DNA of 64,000 bases from Streptomyces flaveolus (GCF_014648815.1 NZ_BMRV01000002.1:682001-746000), one strand, 5' to 3'. Numbered from the stretch's first letter, positions 46,635 through 56,689 are shown. The notes: generated by a model not told the origin, from the sequence alone. Translations and numbers: made by a program.

Positions 46635-47027
46635 TCACGCCACCGTCGACACGCAGAACGGATGCCCCGCCGGGTCCAGCAGCACCCGCCACCGTTCCGG
46701 GTCCGGCTGGAAGTCGGGCTTCGTGGCGCCGAGGGTCAGCAGCCGTGCCTCGGCCGCGTCCAGGTCGTCGGCGCCGAGGTCGATGTGGGCCTGCTTCTCC
46801 TGCGCGGGGTCCGGCCAGGTGGGCCGGCGGTAGTCGGCCAGACGGTTGAAGCCGAGGCCCGGCGAACCGTCCTTCTGACCGAGCAGGACGAAGTCGTCGG
46901 TGGAGAAGACGACGGACAGGCCGAGGGCCTCGCCGTAGAAGCGGGCCATGTCCGCGGGGTCGGGGCAGTCGAAGGTGACGGCCGAGTAGCGGAGCGCGGG
47001 CGCGGTGTTTTCCGTGGTGGTGGTCAT
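46635..47027 (-). CDS. VOC (glyoxalase-like) family protein
   Basis: A 130-residue protein with two beta-alpha-beta-beta-beta modules: YSAVTFDCPDPADMARFYGE, then KQAHIDLGADDLDAAEARL, and the ending DPAGHPFCVSTVA, the common pattern of small VOC proteins. Metal-ligand positions are only partly conserved (H in KQAHIDL). It is divergent from a WYL-domain regulator, with an inverted repeat between them, so it is probably that regulator's target. Function is not known; binding of a small ligand or a drug is possible. Confidence 0.82.
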   Translation of the reverse strand: MTTTTENTAPALRYSAVTFDCPDPADMARFYGEALGLSVVFSTDDFVLLGQKDGSPGLGFNRLADYRRPTWPDPAQEKQAHIDLGADDLDAAEARLLTLGATKPDFQPDPERWRVLLDPAGHPFCVSTVA

Positions 47028-47047
47028 GGAGGGAACGGTAGGACGCG

Positions 47048-47072
47048 ACCAGGACAGATTCGGTCCTGGTCA
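47048..47072. promoter_or_regulatory. Operator-like inverted repeat in the VOC/WYL divergent gap
   Basis: gaccaggac-N7-gtcctggtc: perfect 9-bp arms, 20 bp from the VOC start and 29 bp from the WYL-regulator start. It is the probable binding site of the WYL regulator. Confidence 0.6.
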
Positions 47073-47101
47073 TGCGACGGCGTGTGGAAGACTTCGCCGA
47101 C

Positions 47102-48064
47102 ATGCTGAGTACGTCCGCCCGTCTGCTGCGGCTGGTCTCCCTGCTGGCCGTCCGGCCCACCTGGACCTGCGGTGAGCTGGCCACCCGCATCGAGGTCACC
47201 GAGCGGACGGTGCGCCGGGACATCGCCCGGTTGCGCGAGCTCGGCTACGCCGTCGAGTCCGACCCCGGCCCCTGGGGCGGCTACCGCCTGCGCCCCGGCA
47301 CGAGTACGCCGCCGCTGATCCTGGACGACGAGGAGGCGCTCGCCGTGGCCGTCGGGCTGCGGGAGGCCGCCCTGAGCGGGGCGCTCGGTGGTGATCAGGC
47401 GGCCCTGTCGGCGCTGCTGAAGCTGCGGCAGGTGCTGCCCCGGCGGGTCGCGGACCGGCTGGGCGACATGGACGCCGCCTTCGTCCAGACCCCGAGGACC
47501 GACGAGCCGCAGGTCCCGCCCGGCATGCTGCTGGAACTGGCCACCGCCTGCCGCCGGGCCGAGCGCGCCCGGCTGTCGTACCGCGACTGGGAGGGGCGGG
47601 CCACGATCCGGGACGTCGACCCGTACCGCCTGGTCCACACCGGACGCCGCTGGTACTTCGTGGCCCGCGACGTGGAGCGGGACCGGTGGCGGACCTTCCG
47701 GGCCGACCGCGTCCAGCGGCTCCAGCCCACCGGACGCCCGGTGGAGATCACCGACCCGCCCGACCCGGCGCTGCTCGTCTCCCGCTCCACCGCCACCGGC
47801 CCCTACCCGCTGTGGGCGACGATCCGCCTCCCGATCCCACTCGACCAGGCACTGCGGCTCATCCCGTCCACCGTCGGCACCCACCGCGCCGAGGGCCCCG
47901 ACACCACGATCGTCGAGGTCGGCGGCCCCACCCCCGAGGGCCTGGCCACATACCTGCTCGGCCTGGGCACACCTCTGCACGTCCTGGCCCCGGACTCCGT
48001 ACGGGACGCACTGGTACGGCACGCGCGGCAGCTCGTCGAGGACAACACGGACGTGGAGTCCTGA
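47102..48064 (+). CDS. YafY-type WYL-domain transcriptional regulator
   Basis: A 320-residue regulator from ATG 47102. The HTH (about 5-55; LLRLVSLLAVRPTWTCGELA, then TERTVRRDIARLRELGY) is of the HTH_11/DeoR type. The WYL domain (about 135-225) contains LSYRDWEGRATIRDVDPYRL and GRRWYFVARD, and a WCX domain ends the protein. WYL domains bind nucleic acid or small ligands. An ATG at 47072 would add ten residues. It is divergent from the VOC gene and is likely its regulator. Confidence 0.87.
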   Translation: MLSTSARLLRLVSLLAVRPTWTCGELATRIEVTERTVRRDIARLRELGYAVESDPGPWGGYRLRPGTSTPPLILDDEEALAVAVGLREAALSGALGGDQAALSALLKLRQVLPRRVADRLGDMDAAFVQTPRTDEPQVPPGMLLELATACRRAERARLSYRDWEGRATIRDVDPYRLVHTGRRWYFVARDVERDRWRTFRADRVQRLQPTGRPVEITDPPDPALLVSRSTATGPYPLWATIRLPIPLDQALRLIPSTVGTHRAEGPDTTIVEVGGPTPEGLATYLLGLGTPLHVLAPDSVRDALVRHARQLVEDNTDVES

Positions 48065-48155
48065 CCGCTGTTCCCGGTCTGCCGACGGGACAGCTCTCAA
48101 CAATGGTCCGAACCAACCCCTTGCCCCCACCCCTCCCGCGTCGCAAGCTCCCCTC

Positions 48156-49118
48156 ATGGAGCTGGAGTTGCGGCATCTCAGGACGGTCCGGGCCATCGCC
48201 GACGCCGGCAGCCTCACCAGGGCGGCGACGGCGCTCGGGCTCGCGCAGCCCGCGTTGAGCGCACAGCTCAAGCGGATCGAACGCGCCCTGGGCGGTGCCC
48301 TGTTCGAGCGTGGCCGGCACGGCGTGCGGGCCACCGCGCTGGGGGAACTGGTGCTGGAGCGCAGCCGGATCGTGCTGCCCGCGGTCACCGAACTCCAGCA
48401 GGAGGCGGCCAGGTTCGCCCGCGCGGCCCCGCGCACCGCCGAGCGGCTCCGGCTGGGCGGCACCCACGGCCCCCTGCTGGGCGCCCTGGTGGACCGGCTG
48501 GCGGGCGTGGCACCGGACGCCCGGATGACGACCTGTACGTCCTGGTCGGAACGGGAGCTGGCCGAGCAGCTCGTCGAAGGGCGGCTGGACTTCGCCCTCG
48601 CCGGGACCTGCGGGTCGGCGGCCCCGCCCGGCGCGGAGGGCCTGGTCTGGCGGGAGGTCGCCGTCGACCCGGTGTTCGTCATGGTGCCCGACGGTCACCC
48701 GCTCGCCCACCGCCCCGAGCTGGACCTGACCGAGCTGGCCGGCGAGGAGTGGGCCTGCGTGCCCGGTGACGGCTGCTTCGGGGACTGCTTCACCGCGTCC
48801 TGCGCCCGCGCCGGGTTCACTCCGCACCGCATGTACGAGACGGACACCGCCTCCCTGGTGCACCTCGTGCAGGTGGGCCGGGCGGTGGGGCTGTGCCGGG
48901 CGACGTTCCCGACCACGCCCGGCCTCGTTACCCGGCCCCTCACCGGCACGCCCCTGGCCTGGCGGCACCTGCTCGGCTGGCACGCCGGGACCCAGCGGCA
49001 GGACACCGCCGCCACCGTCCTCGCGCAGGCCCGCATCGCCCACGCGGGCGTCGCCGCGGGCAGCGACAGCTACACCGCGTGGCTCTCGGCGCACGGCGAC
49101 GCGGCGGCCGTGGGCTGA
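48156..49118 (+). CDS. LysR family transcriptional regulator
   Basis: A 320-residue LysR-type regulator. The winged HTH occupies 1-60 (LRHLRTVRAIADAGSLTRAA, then LGLAQPALSAQLKRIERALG), followed by a helix linker and a substrate-binding domain (about 95-300). LysR genes often sit divergent from their target; here the upstream neighbour points the same way, so the target is not evident. The protease gene follows 120 bp downstream after a strong hairpin. Confidence 0.88.
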   Translation: MELELRHLRTVRAIADAGSLTRAATALGLAQPALSAQLKRIERALGGALFERGRHGVRATALGELVLERSRIVLPAVTELQQEAARFARAAPRTAERLRLGGTHGPLLGALVDRLAGVAPDARMTTCTSWSERELAEQLVEGRLDFALAGTCGSAAPPGAEGLVWREVAVDPVFVMVPDGHPLAHRPELDLTELAGEEWACVPGDGCFGDCFTASCARAGFTPHRMYETDTASLVHLVQVGRAVGLCRATFPTTPGLVTRPLTGTPLAWRHLLGWHAGTQRQDTAATVLAQARIAHAGVAAGSDSYTAWLSAHGDAAAVG

Positions 49119-49156
49119 GCCCCGGGGCGCCCCCCGGGGTTCCATAACGCCGGGGA

Positions 49157-49195
49157 GAGGGCCGGCCGGTGTCTTATGCCCACCGGCCGGCCCTC
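49157..49195 (+). terminator. Hairpin between the LysR and protease genes
   Basis: gagggccggccggtg (49157-49171) pairs perfectly with caccggccggccctc (49181-49195) around a 9-nt loop, 38 bp past the LysR stop and 43 bp before the protease ATG. It is probably the LysR terminator, unless the protease transcript starts before it. Confidence 0.65.
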
Positions 49196-49238
49196 CCTAC
49201 GGTTTCGGCACCTCCCCACCGAGACCGAGGAGTTCCCC

Positions 49239-50633
49239 ATGTCCTCCCTGTCCTCCGTGTCCCCGCGACACACCAGGGCAAGAGCCGCGGGCGCCGCCCT
49301 CGCGGCGACGGCCGCCCTGCTCGTGGCCGGGCTCAGCGGCTCCGCGAGCGCCGGGGCGGCCGAGGCCGCGCAGCCGCCGGCGCCCTCCGCGGCACAGACC
49401 CTCCGCACCGACGCCGCCCCGCCCGCCCTGCTCCGCGCCATGCAGCGCGACCTCGGCCTGGACCGGCAGCAGGCCGAACGGCGCCTGGTGAACGAGGCCG
49501 AGGCGGGCGCCGTGGCGGGCCGCCTGCGGACAGCGCTCGGCGGCGACTTCGCGGGCGCCTGGGTGCGGGGCGCCGAGTCCGGCACACTGACCGTGGCGAC
49601 GACCGACGCGGGCGACGTCGGCGCGATCGAGGCACAGGGTGCCGAGGCGAAGGTCGTACGCCACTCGCTGGCCGACCTGGACGCGGCCAAGGCCCGCCTG
49701 GACCGGACGGCGACCGGCCGGAACACCGCCGACGCGCCCGTCTGGTACGTCGACACGCGCACCAACACCCTCGTCGTGGAGGCCGTACGCCCGGCCGCGG
49801 CCCGTGCGCTGCTGGCCGCGGCCGGGGTCGACAAGTCCCTCGCCCGCGTCGAGAGGCGCACCGAGCGTCCCCGCACCTTCTACGACCTGCGGGGCGGCGA
49901 GGCGTACTACATCAACAACAGCGGACGCTGCTCGATCGGCTTCCCGGTCACCAAGGGCACCCAGCAGGGCTTCGCCACCGCCGGTCACTGTGGCCGGGCC
50001 GGCGCCGGCACGAGCGGCGCCAACCGGGTCGCCCAGGGCACCTTCCAGGGCTCGGTCTTCCCCGGCCGCGACATGGCGTGGGTGGCGACCAACTCCAGCT
50101 GGACGGCGACCCCGTACGTCAACGGCGCCGGCGGGCAGAGCGTCCAGGTCGCCGGATCCACGCAGGCGACGGTCGGCTCCTCCGTGTGCCGCTCCGGTTC
50201 GACGACCGGCTGGCACTGCGGCACCGTCCAGCAGCTGAACACCAGCGTCAGCTACCAGGAGGGCACCGTCTCCGGCGTCACCCGCACCACGGTGTGCGCC
50301 GAGCCCGGTGACTCCGGCGGCTCGTACATCTCCGGCAGCCAGGCCCAGGGCGTCACCTCGGGCGGCTCGGGCAACTGCAGCAGCGGCGGCGAGACCTTCT
50401 TCCAGCCGATCAACCCGCTCCTGACGAACTACGGGCTCACCCTGAAGACGTCCGGTGACGGCGGCGGCCCCGAGGAGCCCCCGCCCGGCGGCGGCACCTG
50501 GGCGGCCGGCACGGTCTACCAGCCGGGCGACACGGTGACGTACGGCGGTGCCACGTACCGCTGCCTCCAGGGCCACCAGGCCCAGCCGGGCTGGGAGCCG
50601 TCGAACGTCCCGGCCCTGTGGCAGCGCATGTGA
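49239..50633 (+). CDS. Secreted chymotrypsin-like protease with chitin-binding domain (streptogrisin C-like)
   Basis: A 464-residue preproenzyme from ATG 49239, with GAGGAG eight bases upstream. A signal peptide (about 1-41) is followed by an alpha-lytic-type propeptide (about 60-213). The S1 protease domain follows, starting near YDLRGGEAYYIN. The triad is H250 (TAGHC), D278 (PGRDMAWV) and S359 (PGDSGGS). After a Gly/Pro linker (about 405-419) comes a C-terminal carbohydrate-binding domain (420-462; YQPGDTVTYGGATYRCLQGH), a CBM5/12-like chitin-binding module. This layout is that of streptogrisin C. It should degrade extracellular protein and bind chitin. Confidence 0.92.
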   Translation: MSSLSSVSPRHTRARAAGAALAATAALLVAGLSGSASAGAAEAAQPPAPSAAQTLRTDAAPPALLRAMQRDLGLDRQQAERRLVNEAEAGAVAGRLRTALGGDFAGAWVRGAESGTLTVATTDAGDVGAIEAQGAEAKVVRHSLADLDAAKARLDRTATGRNTADAPVWYVDTRTNTLVVEAVRPAAARALLAAAGVDKSLARVERRTERPRTFYDLRGGEAYYINNSGRCSIGFPVTKGTQQGFATAGHCGRAGAGTSGANRVAQGTFQGSVFPGRDMAWVATNSSWTATPYVNGAGGQSVQVAGSTQATVGSSVCRSGSTTGWHCGTVQQLNTSVSYQEGTVSGVTRTTVCAEPGDSGGSYISGSQAQGVTSGGSGNCSSGGETFFQPINPLLTNYGLTLKTSGDGGGPEEPPPGGGTWAAGTVYQPGDTVTYGGATYRCLQGHQAQPGWEPSNVPALWQRM

Positions 50634-50666
50634 TCCACTGACCGCCCCACGGGGGACACGGGGGCA

Positions 50667-50701
50667 GGGCCCGGGTGCGCAGCGGGAGAGCGCCCGGGCC
50701 C
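50667..50701. terminator. Bidirectional terminator between convergent genes
   Basis: gggcccggg (50667-50675) pairs perfectly with cccgggccc (50693-50701), with extra pairing inside. It lies in the 76-bp gap between the protease gene (plus) and the membrane-protein gene (minus), so it can end both transcripts. Confidence 0.75.
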
Positions 50702-50709
50702 GTCCGTGT

Positions 50710-51906
50710 TCAGGTGCGCATGACGGTGCCGCACTCCGTCTGCCCCTGGTCGATCGGCCGGCTGCGGTCGTACGGGTCGACGGTCGGGCCGCCGCCCTGC
50801 TCACCGGTGTAGACGTCGTCGGGGAAGGTGGGTTCCAGATAGCCTCCCTCGTCCTCGCACGAGTCGTTGGCCCGGTCGACGTTGTACTCGAAGAGCCTCA
50901 GTTTGCCCGCCGTGGCCTGCCACTGCCCCGGGTCCGACAGCAGCATCGTGACCTGGCGGCGCACGATGGTCCGGGTCACGGGGCTGAAGTCCTGCCCGGC
51001 ACGTACGAGGGGATAGACGAAGGTGTAGTCCGCGTGCACCTCCACCTGGCCGGGATCACCGGCGGTGAAGCTCATGTGGCCCCTGACCTTGACCGTGTCG
51101 CCCAGCACACGCACCTCGGCCGGGTCGAAGCGGCTGAAGAACATGGTGGGGTCGTCGTCCCGCGTGGGACCGGTCAGCGCCCGCTCCATCCGCGACCGCA
51201 TCTCCGAGTCCAACGGGTCCAGTACGTCGAACGCGGCGGTGGGCCGCGCCCCGCGCAGCACGGCGGGATCGATGTTGCTCGCCACCAGGAAGTCCTTCGT
51301 GCGGCGCAGCGCCAGCTCCACGTCGGCCTTGCTCATCCCGCCGGTCGCCTTCGCCCGCGGCAGCTCGATGGCGTCCGCACCCTCCGCCCACCGCTCCGCC
51401 GGCGAGCCGAGGAACGGCCGCTCGTGAGTGGGCTCCTCGGGCAGGGCCGCGCCGCCGGGTGCGGTGCTGGGCAGTGCTGTCTCCGCGGGCAGCGGCGACC
51501 CGGCGGCTCCCGACGGCTCCTCGGGTATTCCGTCGAAGACCAGTGAGGGCTTCACGACGAGCACGGCGACCGCGACGGCCACCAGCACCCCGACGGCCGA
51601 CTTGATCCGACGCCGGCGGCTGCGCCCGCCGTTCGTCTCCTGCCACGCCGGACCCGTCCGCCACCCCGGCGGCTGCGCCGGTGGCGCGGCCTTCTCCCGC
51701 CTCCACCGCCGGCCGCCGGAGGCCGCCGCCGCCTCGTCCTGCGCCCGCAGCCGCTCCGTCACCATCCGCGCCCGCGCGGACGGCTCCTTGGGCGCCGCGG
51801 CGCCCCCCGCGGCGGCCTCCCGCAGGAACGCGTCCAACTGTTCGTCGGAGAGGGACGGCGACGGTTCCCGGTCGTCGGGACGCTCGGGGGGCGGGACAGT
51901 GCTCAC
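50710..51906 (-). CDS. Single-pass membrane protein of unknown function
   Basis: A 398-residue protein. The cytoplasmic N-terminus (about 1-100) has an acidic DEQLDAFLREAAAGGAA stretch reminiscent of anti-sigma-type N-termini. A single membrane segment follows the RRRRIKS basic patch (IKSAVGVLVAVAVAVLVVK, about 101-119), then a 280-residue outside domain (VHADYTFVYPLVRAGQDFSP) with two cysteine-containing stretches near the end. The start is GTG 51906. It lies downstream of tuf after a terminator. No family assigned; a sensory or envelope role is only a guess. Confidence 0.7.
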   Translation of the reverse strand: MSTVPPPERPDDREPSPSLSDEQLDAFLREAAAGGAAAPKEPSARARMVTERLRAQDEAAAASGGRRWRREKAAPPAQPPGWRTGPAWQETNGGRSRRRRIKSAVGVLVAVAVAVLVVKPSLVFDGIPEEPSGAAGSPLPAETALPSTAPGGAALPEEPTHERPFLGSPAERWAEGADAIELPRAKATGGMSKADVELALRRTKDFLVASNIDPAVLRGARPTAAFDVLDPLDSEMRSRMERALTGPTRDDDPTMFFSRFDPAEVRVLGDTVKVRGHMSFTAGDPGQVEVHADYTFVYPLVRAGQDFSPVTRTIVRRQVTMLLSDPGQWQATAGKLRLFEYNVDRANDSCEDEGGYLEPTFPDDVYTGEQGGGPTVDPYDRSRPIDQGQTECGTVMRT

Positions 51907-52036
51907 GGGCTCGCTCTCGTGGTCCGGTGCGAAACTCTCGCCGGTCAGTGATCGAACCAGTGTTCCCGATCTTCACAGGGCGCCCACAGACGTCGGCGCG
52001 AGCCGTGATCCAACCGGTATCGACGGACCACGCGAA

Positions 52037-52068
52037 AGGACCCGCGCGACCGAAGTCGTGCGGGTCCT
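52037..52068 (-). terminator. Terminator after tuf
   Basis: aggacccgcgcgac (52037-52050) pairs with gtcgtgcgggtcct (52055-52068) around CGAA; the 14-bp stem includes one G-U pair. It is 51 bp past the tuf stop and should end the str operon. Confidence 0.8.
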
Positions 52069-52119
52069 CTCAGGCATCAAGCCCAGGTCAGGTCATGCGA
52101 CCCACCAAGCAAGCGGAGC

Positions 52120-53313
52120 TTACTTGTTGATCTTGGTGACCTGGCCGGCGCCCACGGTCCGGCCACCCTCACGGATGGCGAACTTCAGGCCCTCTTCCAT
52201 GGCGACGGGCTGGATGAGCTCCACCTTCATCTCGGTGTTGTCACCCGGCATGACCATCTCGGTGCCCTCGGGGAGGGTCACGACGCCGGTCACGTCCGTC
52301 GTACGGAAGTAGAACTGCGGACGGTAGTTGTTGAAGAACGGCGTGTGGCGGCCACCCTCGTCCTTGGACAGGATGTAGGCCTGCGCCTCGAACTCGGTGT
52401 GCGGGGTGACCGAGCCCGGCTTGATGATGACCTGGCCGCGCTCGACGTCCTCGCGCTTGATACCGCGAAGCAGCAGACCGACGTTCTCACCGGCCTGGCC
52501 CTCGTCGAGGAGCTTCCGGAACATCTCGATGCCGGTGACCGTGGTGGTGGTCTTCTCGGTCTTGATGCCGATGATGTCGACGGTCTCGTTGACCTTGAGG
52601 ACACCACGCTCGATGCGGCCGGTGACGACCGTACCGCGACCGGTGATGGTGAAGACGTCCTCGATCGGCATCAGGAACGGCTTGTCGACGTCGCGCTCGG
52701 GCTCCGGGATCGACTCGTCGACGGCCTTCATCAGGTCGAGGACGGACTGGCCCCACTCCTTGTCGCCCTCAAGGGCCTTCAGAGCGGACACCTTGACGAC
52801 CGGCAGGTCGTCGCCCGGGAACTCGTACTCGGAGAGGAGCTCACGCACCTCGAGCTCGACGAGCTCCAGGATCTCCTCGTCGTCCACCATGTCGGCCTTG
52901 TTCAGCGCGACGACGATGTACGGGACGCCGACCTGGCGGGCCAGGAGCACGTGCTCCTTGGTCTGCGGCATCGGGCCGTCGGTGGCGGCGACCACGAGGA
53001 TGGCGCCGTCCATCTGCGCCGCACCCGTGATCATGTTCTTGATGTAGTCCGCGTGACCGGGGCAGTCGACGTGGGCGTAGTGACGCGTCTCGGTCTGGTA
53101 CTCGACGTGCGCGATGGAGATGGTGATACCGCGCTGGCGCTCCTCGGGAGCCTTGTCGATCTGGTCGAAGGCCGAGGCCTCGTTCAGGTCCGGGTACGCG
53201 TCGTGCAGCACCTTGGTAATGGCGGCCGTGAGGGTCGTCTTACCGTGGTCGATGTGACCGATGGTGCCGATGTTGACGTGCGGCTTAGTCCGCTCGAACT
53301 TCGCCTTCGCCAC
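52120..53313 (-). CDS. tuf: Elongation factor Tu
   Basis: GTPase that brings aminoacyl-tRNA to the ribosome. The 397 residues are the usual EF-Tu1 length. The G1 motif is GHIDHGKTT (19-27 region), then DCPGHADY and NKADM, with domains 2 and 3 following to the C-terminal [14 protein letters not shown]. It is the last gene of the str operon, 171 bp after fusA, with its own candidate promoter in that gap, as described for tuf1 in other Streptomyces. Confidence 0.98.
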   Translation of the reverse strand: MAKAKFERTKPHVNIGTIGHIDHGKTTLTAAITKVLHDAYPDLNEASAFDQIDKAPEERQRGITISIAHVEYQTETRHYAHVDCPGHADYIKNMITGAAQMDGAILVVAATDGPMPQTKEHVLLARQVGVPYIVVALNKADMVDDEEILELVELEVRELLSEYEFPGDDLPVVKVSALKALEGDKEWGQSVLDLMKAVDESIPEPERDVDKPFLMPIEDVFTITGRGTVVTGRIERGVLKVNETVDIIGIKTEKTTTTVTGIEMFRKLLDEGQAGENVGLLLRGIKREDVERGQVIIKPGSVTPHTEFEAQAYILSKDEGGRHTPFFNNYRPQFYFRTTDVTGVVTLPEGTEMVMPGDNTEMKVELIQPVAMEEGLKFAIREGGRTVGAGQVTKINK

Positions 53314-53389
53314 GGGGGTCCTCCTGAGAGTGGTTCTGGTACGCCTTACTCATCGGCGCCAGGTGATCTTTGCTGGGAAACCCGGACCC

Positions 53390-53423
53390 GGGTCATTCCG
53401 CCGGGTTGGCGACGGAATGACCC
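53390..53423 (-). promoter_or_regulatory. Hairpin in the tuf leader
   Basis: gggtcattccg (53390-53400) pairs perfectly with cggaatgaccc (53413-53423); 11-bp stem, 12-nt loop. It lies just downstream of the candidate tuf promoter, near +12 to +45, and 76 bp before the tuf start. It could attenuate read-through from fusA or stabilise tuf mRNA. Confidence 0.55.
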
Positions 53424-53441
53424 TTGCAGGCTCCGGGGTCA

Positions 53442-53471
53442 AGCCTAAAGCGTGTGAACGGGGTCCGTTAA
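53442..53471 (-). promoter_or_regulatory. tuf: Candidate internal promoter for tuf
   Basis: On the minus strand TTAACG (53471-53466), an 18-bp spacer and TAGGCT (53447-53442) lie in the fusA-tuf gap. Known Streptomyces tuf1 genes are transcribed both from the str promoter and from a promoter in this gap, which supports the call. Confidence 0.55.
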
Positions 53472-53484
53472 ACGGAGTAGACCG

Positions 53485-55611
53485 TTACTCGCCCTTGGCC
53501 TTCGCGATGATCTCCTCGGCGACGTTCCGGGGAACCTCGGCGTAGGAGTCGAACTGCATCGAGTAGCTTGCGCGACCCGACGTCTTGCTGCGGAGGTCGC
53601 CGACGTAGCCGAACATCTCCGACAGGGGCACGAGGCCCTTCACGACGCGGGCACCCGCCCGCTCCTCCATGGCCTGAATCTGGCCACGGCGGGAGTTGAT
53701 GTCGCCGATGACCTCACCCATGTAGTCCTCGGGCGTGGTGACCTCGACGGCCATCATCGGCTCCAGGAGCACGGGCGAAGCCTTGCGCGCGGCCTCCTTG
53801 AAGGCCTGCGAACCGGCGATCTTGAACGCGAGCTCGGAGGAGTCGACCTCGTGGTAGCCACCGTCGATGAGCGTGACGCGGACGCCCGTCATCTCGTAGC
53901 CGGCCAGGATGCCGAACTGCATGGCCTCCTGCGCACCGGCGTCCACCGAAGGGATGTACTCCTTCGGGATGCGGCCACCGGTCACCTTGTTCACGAACTC
54001 GTACGAGGCGTCGCCGCCCTCGATCGGCTCGATCGCGATCTGCACCTTGGCGAACTGACCGGTACCACCGGTCTGCTTCTTGTGGGTGTAGTCCACGCGC
54101 TCGACGGCCTTGCGGATCGTCTCACGGTAGGCGACCTGCGGCTTGCCGACGTTGGCCTCGACCTTGAACTCACGGCGCATACGGTCGACCAGCACCTCGA
54201 GGTGCAGCTCGCCCATACCACCGATGATGGTCTGGCCCGTCTCCTCGTTCGTGTGAACCTGGAAGGACGGGTCCTCCTCGGCCAGACGCTGGATCGCGAC
54301 GCCCAGCTTCTCCTGGTCGCCCTTCGACTTGGGCTCGATGGCGACCTGGATGACCGGCGCCGGGAAGTCCATGGACTCCAGGATCACCGGGCTCTTGTCG
54401 TCGGACAGCGTCTCACCGGTGGTGGTCTGCTTCAGGCCCATGACGGCGACGATGTCGCCGGCGCCCACCGAGTCGATCTCCTCACGCTTGTTGGCGTGCA
54501 TGCGGTAGATCTTGCCGATGCGCTCCTTCTTGCCCTTGACCGAGTTCAGCACCGCGGTGCCGGACTCCAGGCGGCCCGAGTAGACCCGGACGAAGGTGAG
54601 CTTGCCGAGGTGCGGGTCGCTCATGATCTTGAAGGCGAGCGCGGCGAGCGGCTCGTCCTCAGACGGCTTGCGCTTGACGACGACCTCGGGGTCCTTGACG
54701 TCGTGACCCTCGATGGCCTCGACGTCGAGCGGGGTCGGCAGGTAGCGCACGACCGCGTCGAGCAGGGGCTGAACGCCCTTGTTCTTGAACGCGGTGCCGC
54801 AGAACACCGGGGTGACCGTGGTGTCGCTGGACTTGCCGGAGGCGATGGTGATGCGACGGATCGCGGCGTACAGCTGCTCCTCGGTGGGCTCCTGGCCCTC
54901 CAGGAACAGCTCCATGATCTCTTCGTCGTTCTCGGCGACGGCCTCGACCAGCTTCCCGCGCCACTCCTCGGCGGCCTCGGTGTGCGTGTCGGGGATGTCG
55001 ACGACGTCGTACATCTCGCCCTTGGCGGCCTCGGCGGACCACACGAGCGCCTTCATGCGGACCAGGTCCACGACGCCCTTGAAGTCGGCCTCGGCGCCGA
55101 TCGGGAGCTGCATGACGAGCGGCTGGGCGCCCAGGCGGTCCGAGATCATGTCCACGCAGCGGTGGAACTCGGCGCCGGTACGGTCCAGCTTGTTGACGAA
55201 GCAGATGCGGGGCACGCCGTAACGGTCGGCCTGACGCCACACCGTCTCGGACTGCGGCTCGACACCGGCGACACCGTCGAACACGGTCACGGCACCGTCG
55301 AGCACACGCAGGGAACGCTCCACCTCGACGGTGAAGTCGACGTGCCCCGGGGTGTCGATGATGTTGATCGTGTAGTCGTTGTCCTCGAGCGGCCAGTGAC
55401 AGGTGGTCGCAGCAGACGTGATCGTGATGCCACGCTCCTGCTCCTGCTCCATCCAGTCCATGGTGGCAGCGCCGTCGTGGACCTCACCGATCTTGTACGA
55501 CACACCGGTGTAGAACAGAATCCGCTCGGTGGTGGTCGTCTTGCCCGCGTCGATGTGGGCCATGATCCCGATGTTGCGGACCTTGGCCAGGTCAAGTGAA
55601 GTGGTAGCCAT
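53485..55611 (-). CDS. fusA: Elongation factor G
   Basis: GTPase that drives ribosomal translocation and recycling. It has 708 residues in five domains. The G1 motif is AHIDAGKTT (18-26), followed by DTPGHVDF and [10 protein letters not shown], and the later domains include [20 protein letters not shown]. It follows rpsG by 39 bp on the same strand. Confidence 0.98.
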   Translation of the reverse strand: MATTSLDLAKVRNIGIMAHIDAGKTTTTERILFYTGVSYKIGEVHDGAATMDWMEQEQERGITITSAATTCHWPLEDNDYTINIIDTPGHVDFTVEVERSLRVLDGAVTVFDGVAGVEPQSETVWRQADRYGVPRICFVNKLDRTGAEFHRCVDMISDRLGAQPLVMQLPIGAEADFKGVVDLVRMKALVWSAEAAKGEMYDVVDIPDTHTEAAEEWRGKLVEAVAENDEEIMELFLEGQEPTEEQLYAAIRRITIASGKSSDTTVTPVFCGTAFKNKGVQPLLDAVVRYLPTPLDVEAIEGHDVKDPEVVVKRKPSEDEPLAALAFKIMSDPHLGKLTFVRVYSGRLESGTAVLNSVKGKKERIGKIYRMHANKREEIDSVGAGDIVAVMGLKQTTTGETLSDDKSPVILESMDFPAPVIQVAIEPKSKGDQEKLGVAIQRLAEEDPSFQVHTNEETGQTIIGGMGELHLEVLVDRMRREFKVEANVGKPQVAYRETIRKAVERVDYTHKKQTGGTGQFAKVQIAIEPIEGGDASYEFVNKVTGGRIPKEYIPSVDAGAQEAMQFGILAGYEMTGVRVTLIDGGYHEVDSSELAFKIAGSQAFKEAARKASPVLLEPMMAVEVTTPEDYMGEVIGDINSRRGQIQAMEERAGARVVKGLVPLSEMFGYVGDLRSKTSGRASYSMQFDSYAEVPRNVAEEIIAKAKGE

Positions 55612-55650
55612 AAGGCTTCAGTCTTCTCTCGGTCTCGATGTGGGTAGCGA

Positions 55651-56121
55651 CTACCAGCGGTAGTGCGCGAAGGCCTTGTTGGACTCGGCCATCTTGTGCG
55701 TGTCCTCGCGCTTCTTCACAGCGGCACCGAGGCCGTTGGAGGCGTCGAGGAGCTCGTTGAGCAGACGCTCGGTCATGGTCTTCTCGCGACGGGCGCGGGA
55801 GTAACCGACGAGCCAGCGCAGCGCGAGGGTGTTGGCGCGACCGGGCTTGACCTCGATCGGCACCTGGTAGGTGGCGCCACCGACACGGCGGGACTTGACC
55901 TCGAGGGTCGGCTTGATGTTCTCGAGCGCGCGCTTCAGCGTGATGATCGGGTCGTTGCCCGTCTTCTCACGCAGACCCTCCATGGCGCCGTAGACGATGC
56001 GCTCGGCGGTGGAGCGCTTGCCGTTCAGCAGCACCTTGTTGATCAGGGAGGTCACCAGAGGAGAACCGTAGACCGGGTCGATGATGACCGGGCGCTTCGG
56101 GGCGGGGCCCTTACGAGGCAT
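55651..56121 (-). CDS. rpsG: 30S ribosomal protein S7
   Basis: S7 organises the 3' domain of 16S rRNA in the 30S head. The 156 residues start [20 protein letters not shown] after Met and end [14 protein letters not shown]. It begins two bases past the rpsL stop. Confidence 0.98.
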   Translation of the reverse strand: MPRKGPAPKRPVIIDPVYGSPLVTSLINKVLLNGKRSTAERIVYGAMEGLREKTGNDPIITLKRALENIKPTLEVKSRRVGGATYQVPIEVKPGRANTLALRWLVGYSRARREKTMTERLLNELLDASNGLGAAVKKREDTHKMAESNKAFAHYRW

Positions 56122-56123
56122 TC

Positions 56124-56495
56124 TTACTTCTCCTTCTTGGCGCCGTAGCGGCTGCGGGCCTGCTTGCGGTTCTTGACACCCTGGGTGTCGAGCGAGCCGC
56201 GGATGATCTTGTAGCGAACACCCGGCAGGTCCTTCACACGGCCGCCGCGCACGAGCACGATGGAGTGCTCCTGCAGGTTGTGTCCCTCACCCGGAATGTA
56301 AGCAGTGACCTCGATCCCGCTGGTCAGACGCACACGCGCGACCTTACGCAGGGCCGAGTTCGGCTTCTTCGGGGTGGTCGTGAACACACGCGTGCAGACG
56401 CCACGACGCTGGGGCGAACCCTCGAGCGCGGGCGTCTTGTTCTTCTCGACCTTGTCCTGCCGGCCCTTGCGGACCAGCTGCTGGATCGTAGGCAC
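56124..56495 (-). CDS. rpsL: 30S ribosomal protein S12
   Basis: S12 at the decoding centre; the target of streptomycin-resistance mutations. 123 residues from GTG 56495. K43 (in [13 protein letters not shown]) and K88 (GGRVKDLPG) are the wild-type, streptomycin-sensitive residues. It is the first gene of the str operon, with a leader of about 190 nt and the promoter at 56,690-56,718. Confidence 0.98.
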   Translation of the reverse strand: MPTIQQLVRKGRQDKVEKNKTPALEGSPQRRGVCTRVFTTTPKKPNSALRKVARVRLTSGIEVTAYIPGEGHNLQEHSIVLVRGGRVKDLPGVRYKIIRGSLDTQGVKNRKQARSRYGAKKEK

Positions 56496-56545
56496 TACTT
56501 CTCCGGTTTCTGTGTGCCGAATGGTGAAGCTAACCTGGTACGTCG

Positions 56546-56570
56546 CCGACCCACGCGGTCGGGTGTGTCG
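56546..56570 (-). promoter_or_regulatory. str operon leader element shared with the S10 leader
   Basis: A 25-nt copy with 24 bases identical to 34,892-34,916. The core hairpin ccgacc/ggtcgg is unchanged; the single difference (t for c) lies outside the arms. It ends 50 bp upstream of the rpsL start. The rest of the 320-bp gap up to the glycosyltransferase gene holds only the promoter. Confidence 0.75.
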
Positions 56571-56689
56571 AACCCGCGGACTCTCGCCGCGAGGACGGAA
56601 AGAGGCGCGGATTGCGGTGGCCGCTCACGGCCCCCGGTGCGGTTGAAGGCACGCACGAAGGCCAGGGCACACCCCAGGCACAAGGTCTG

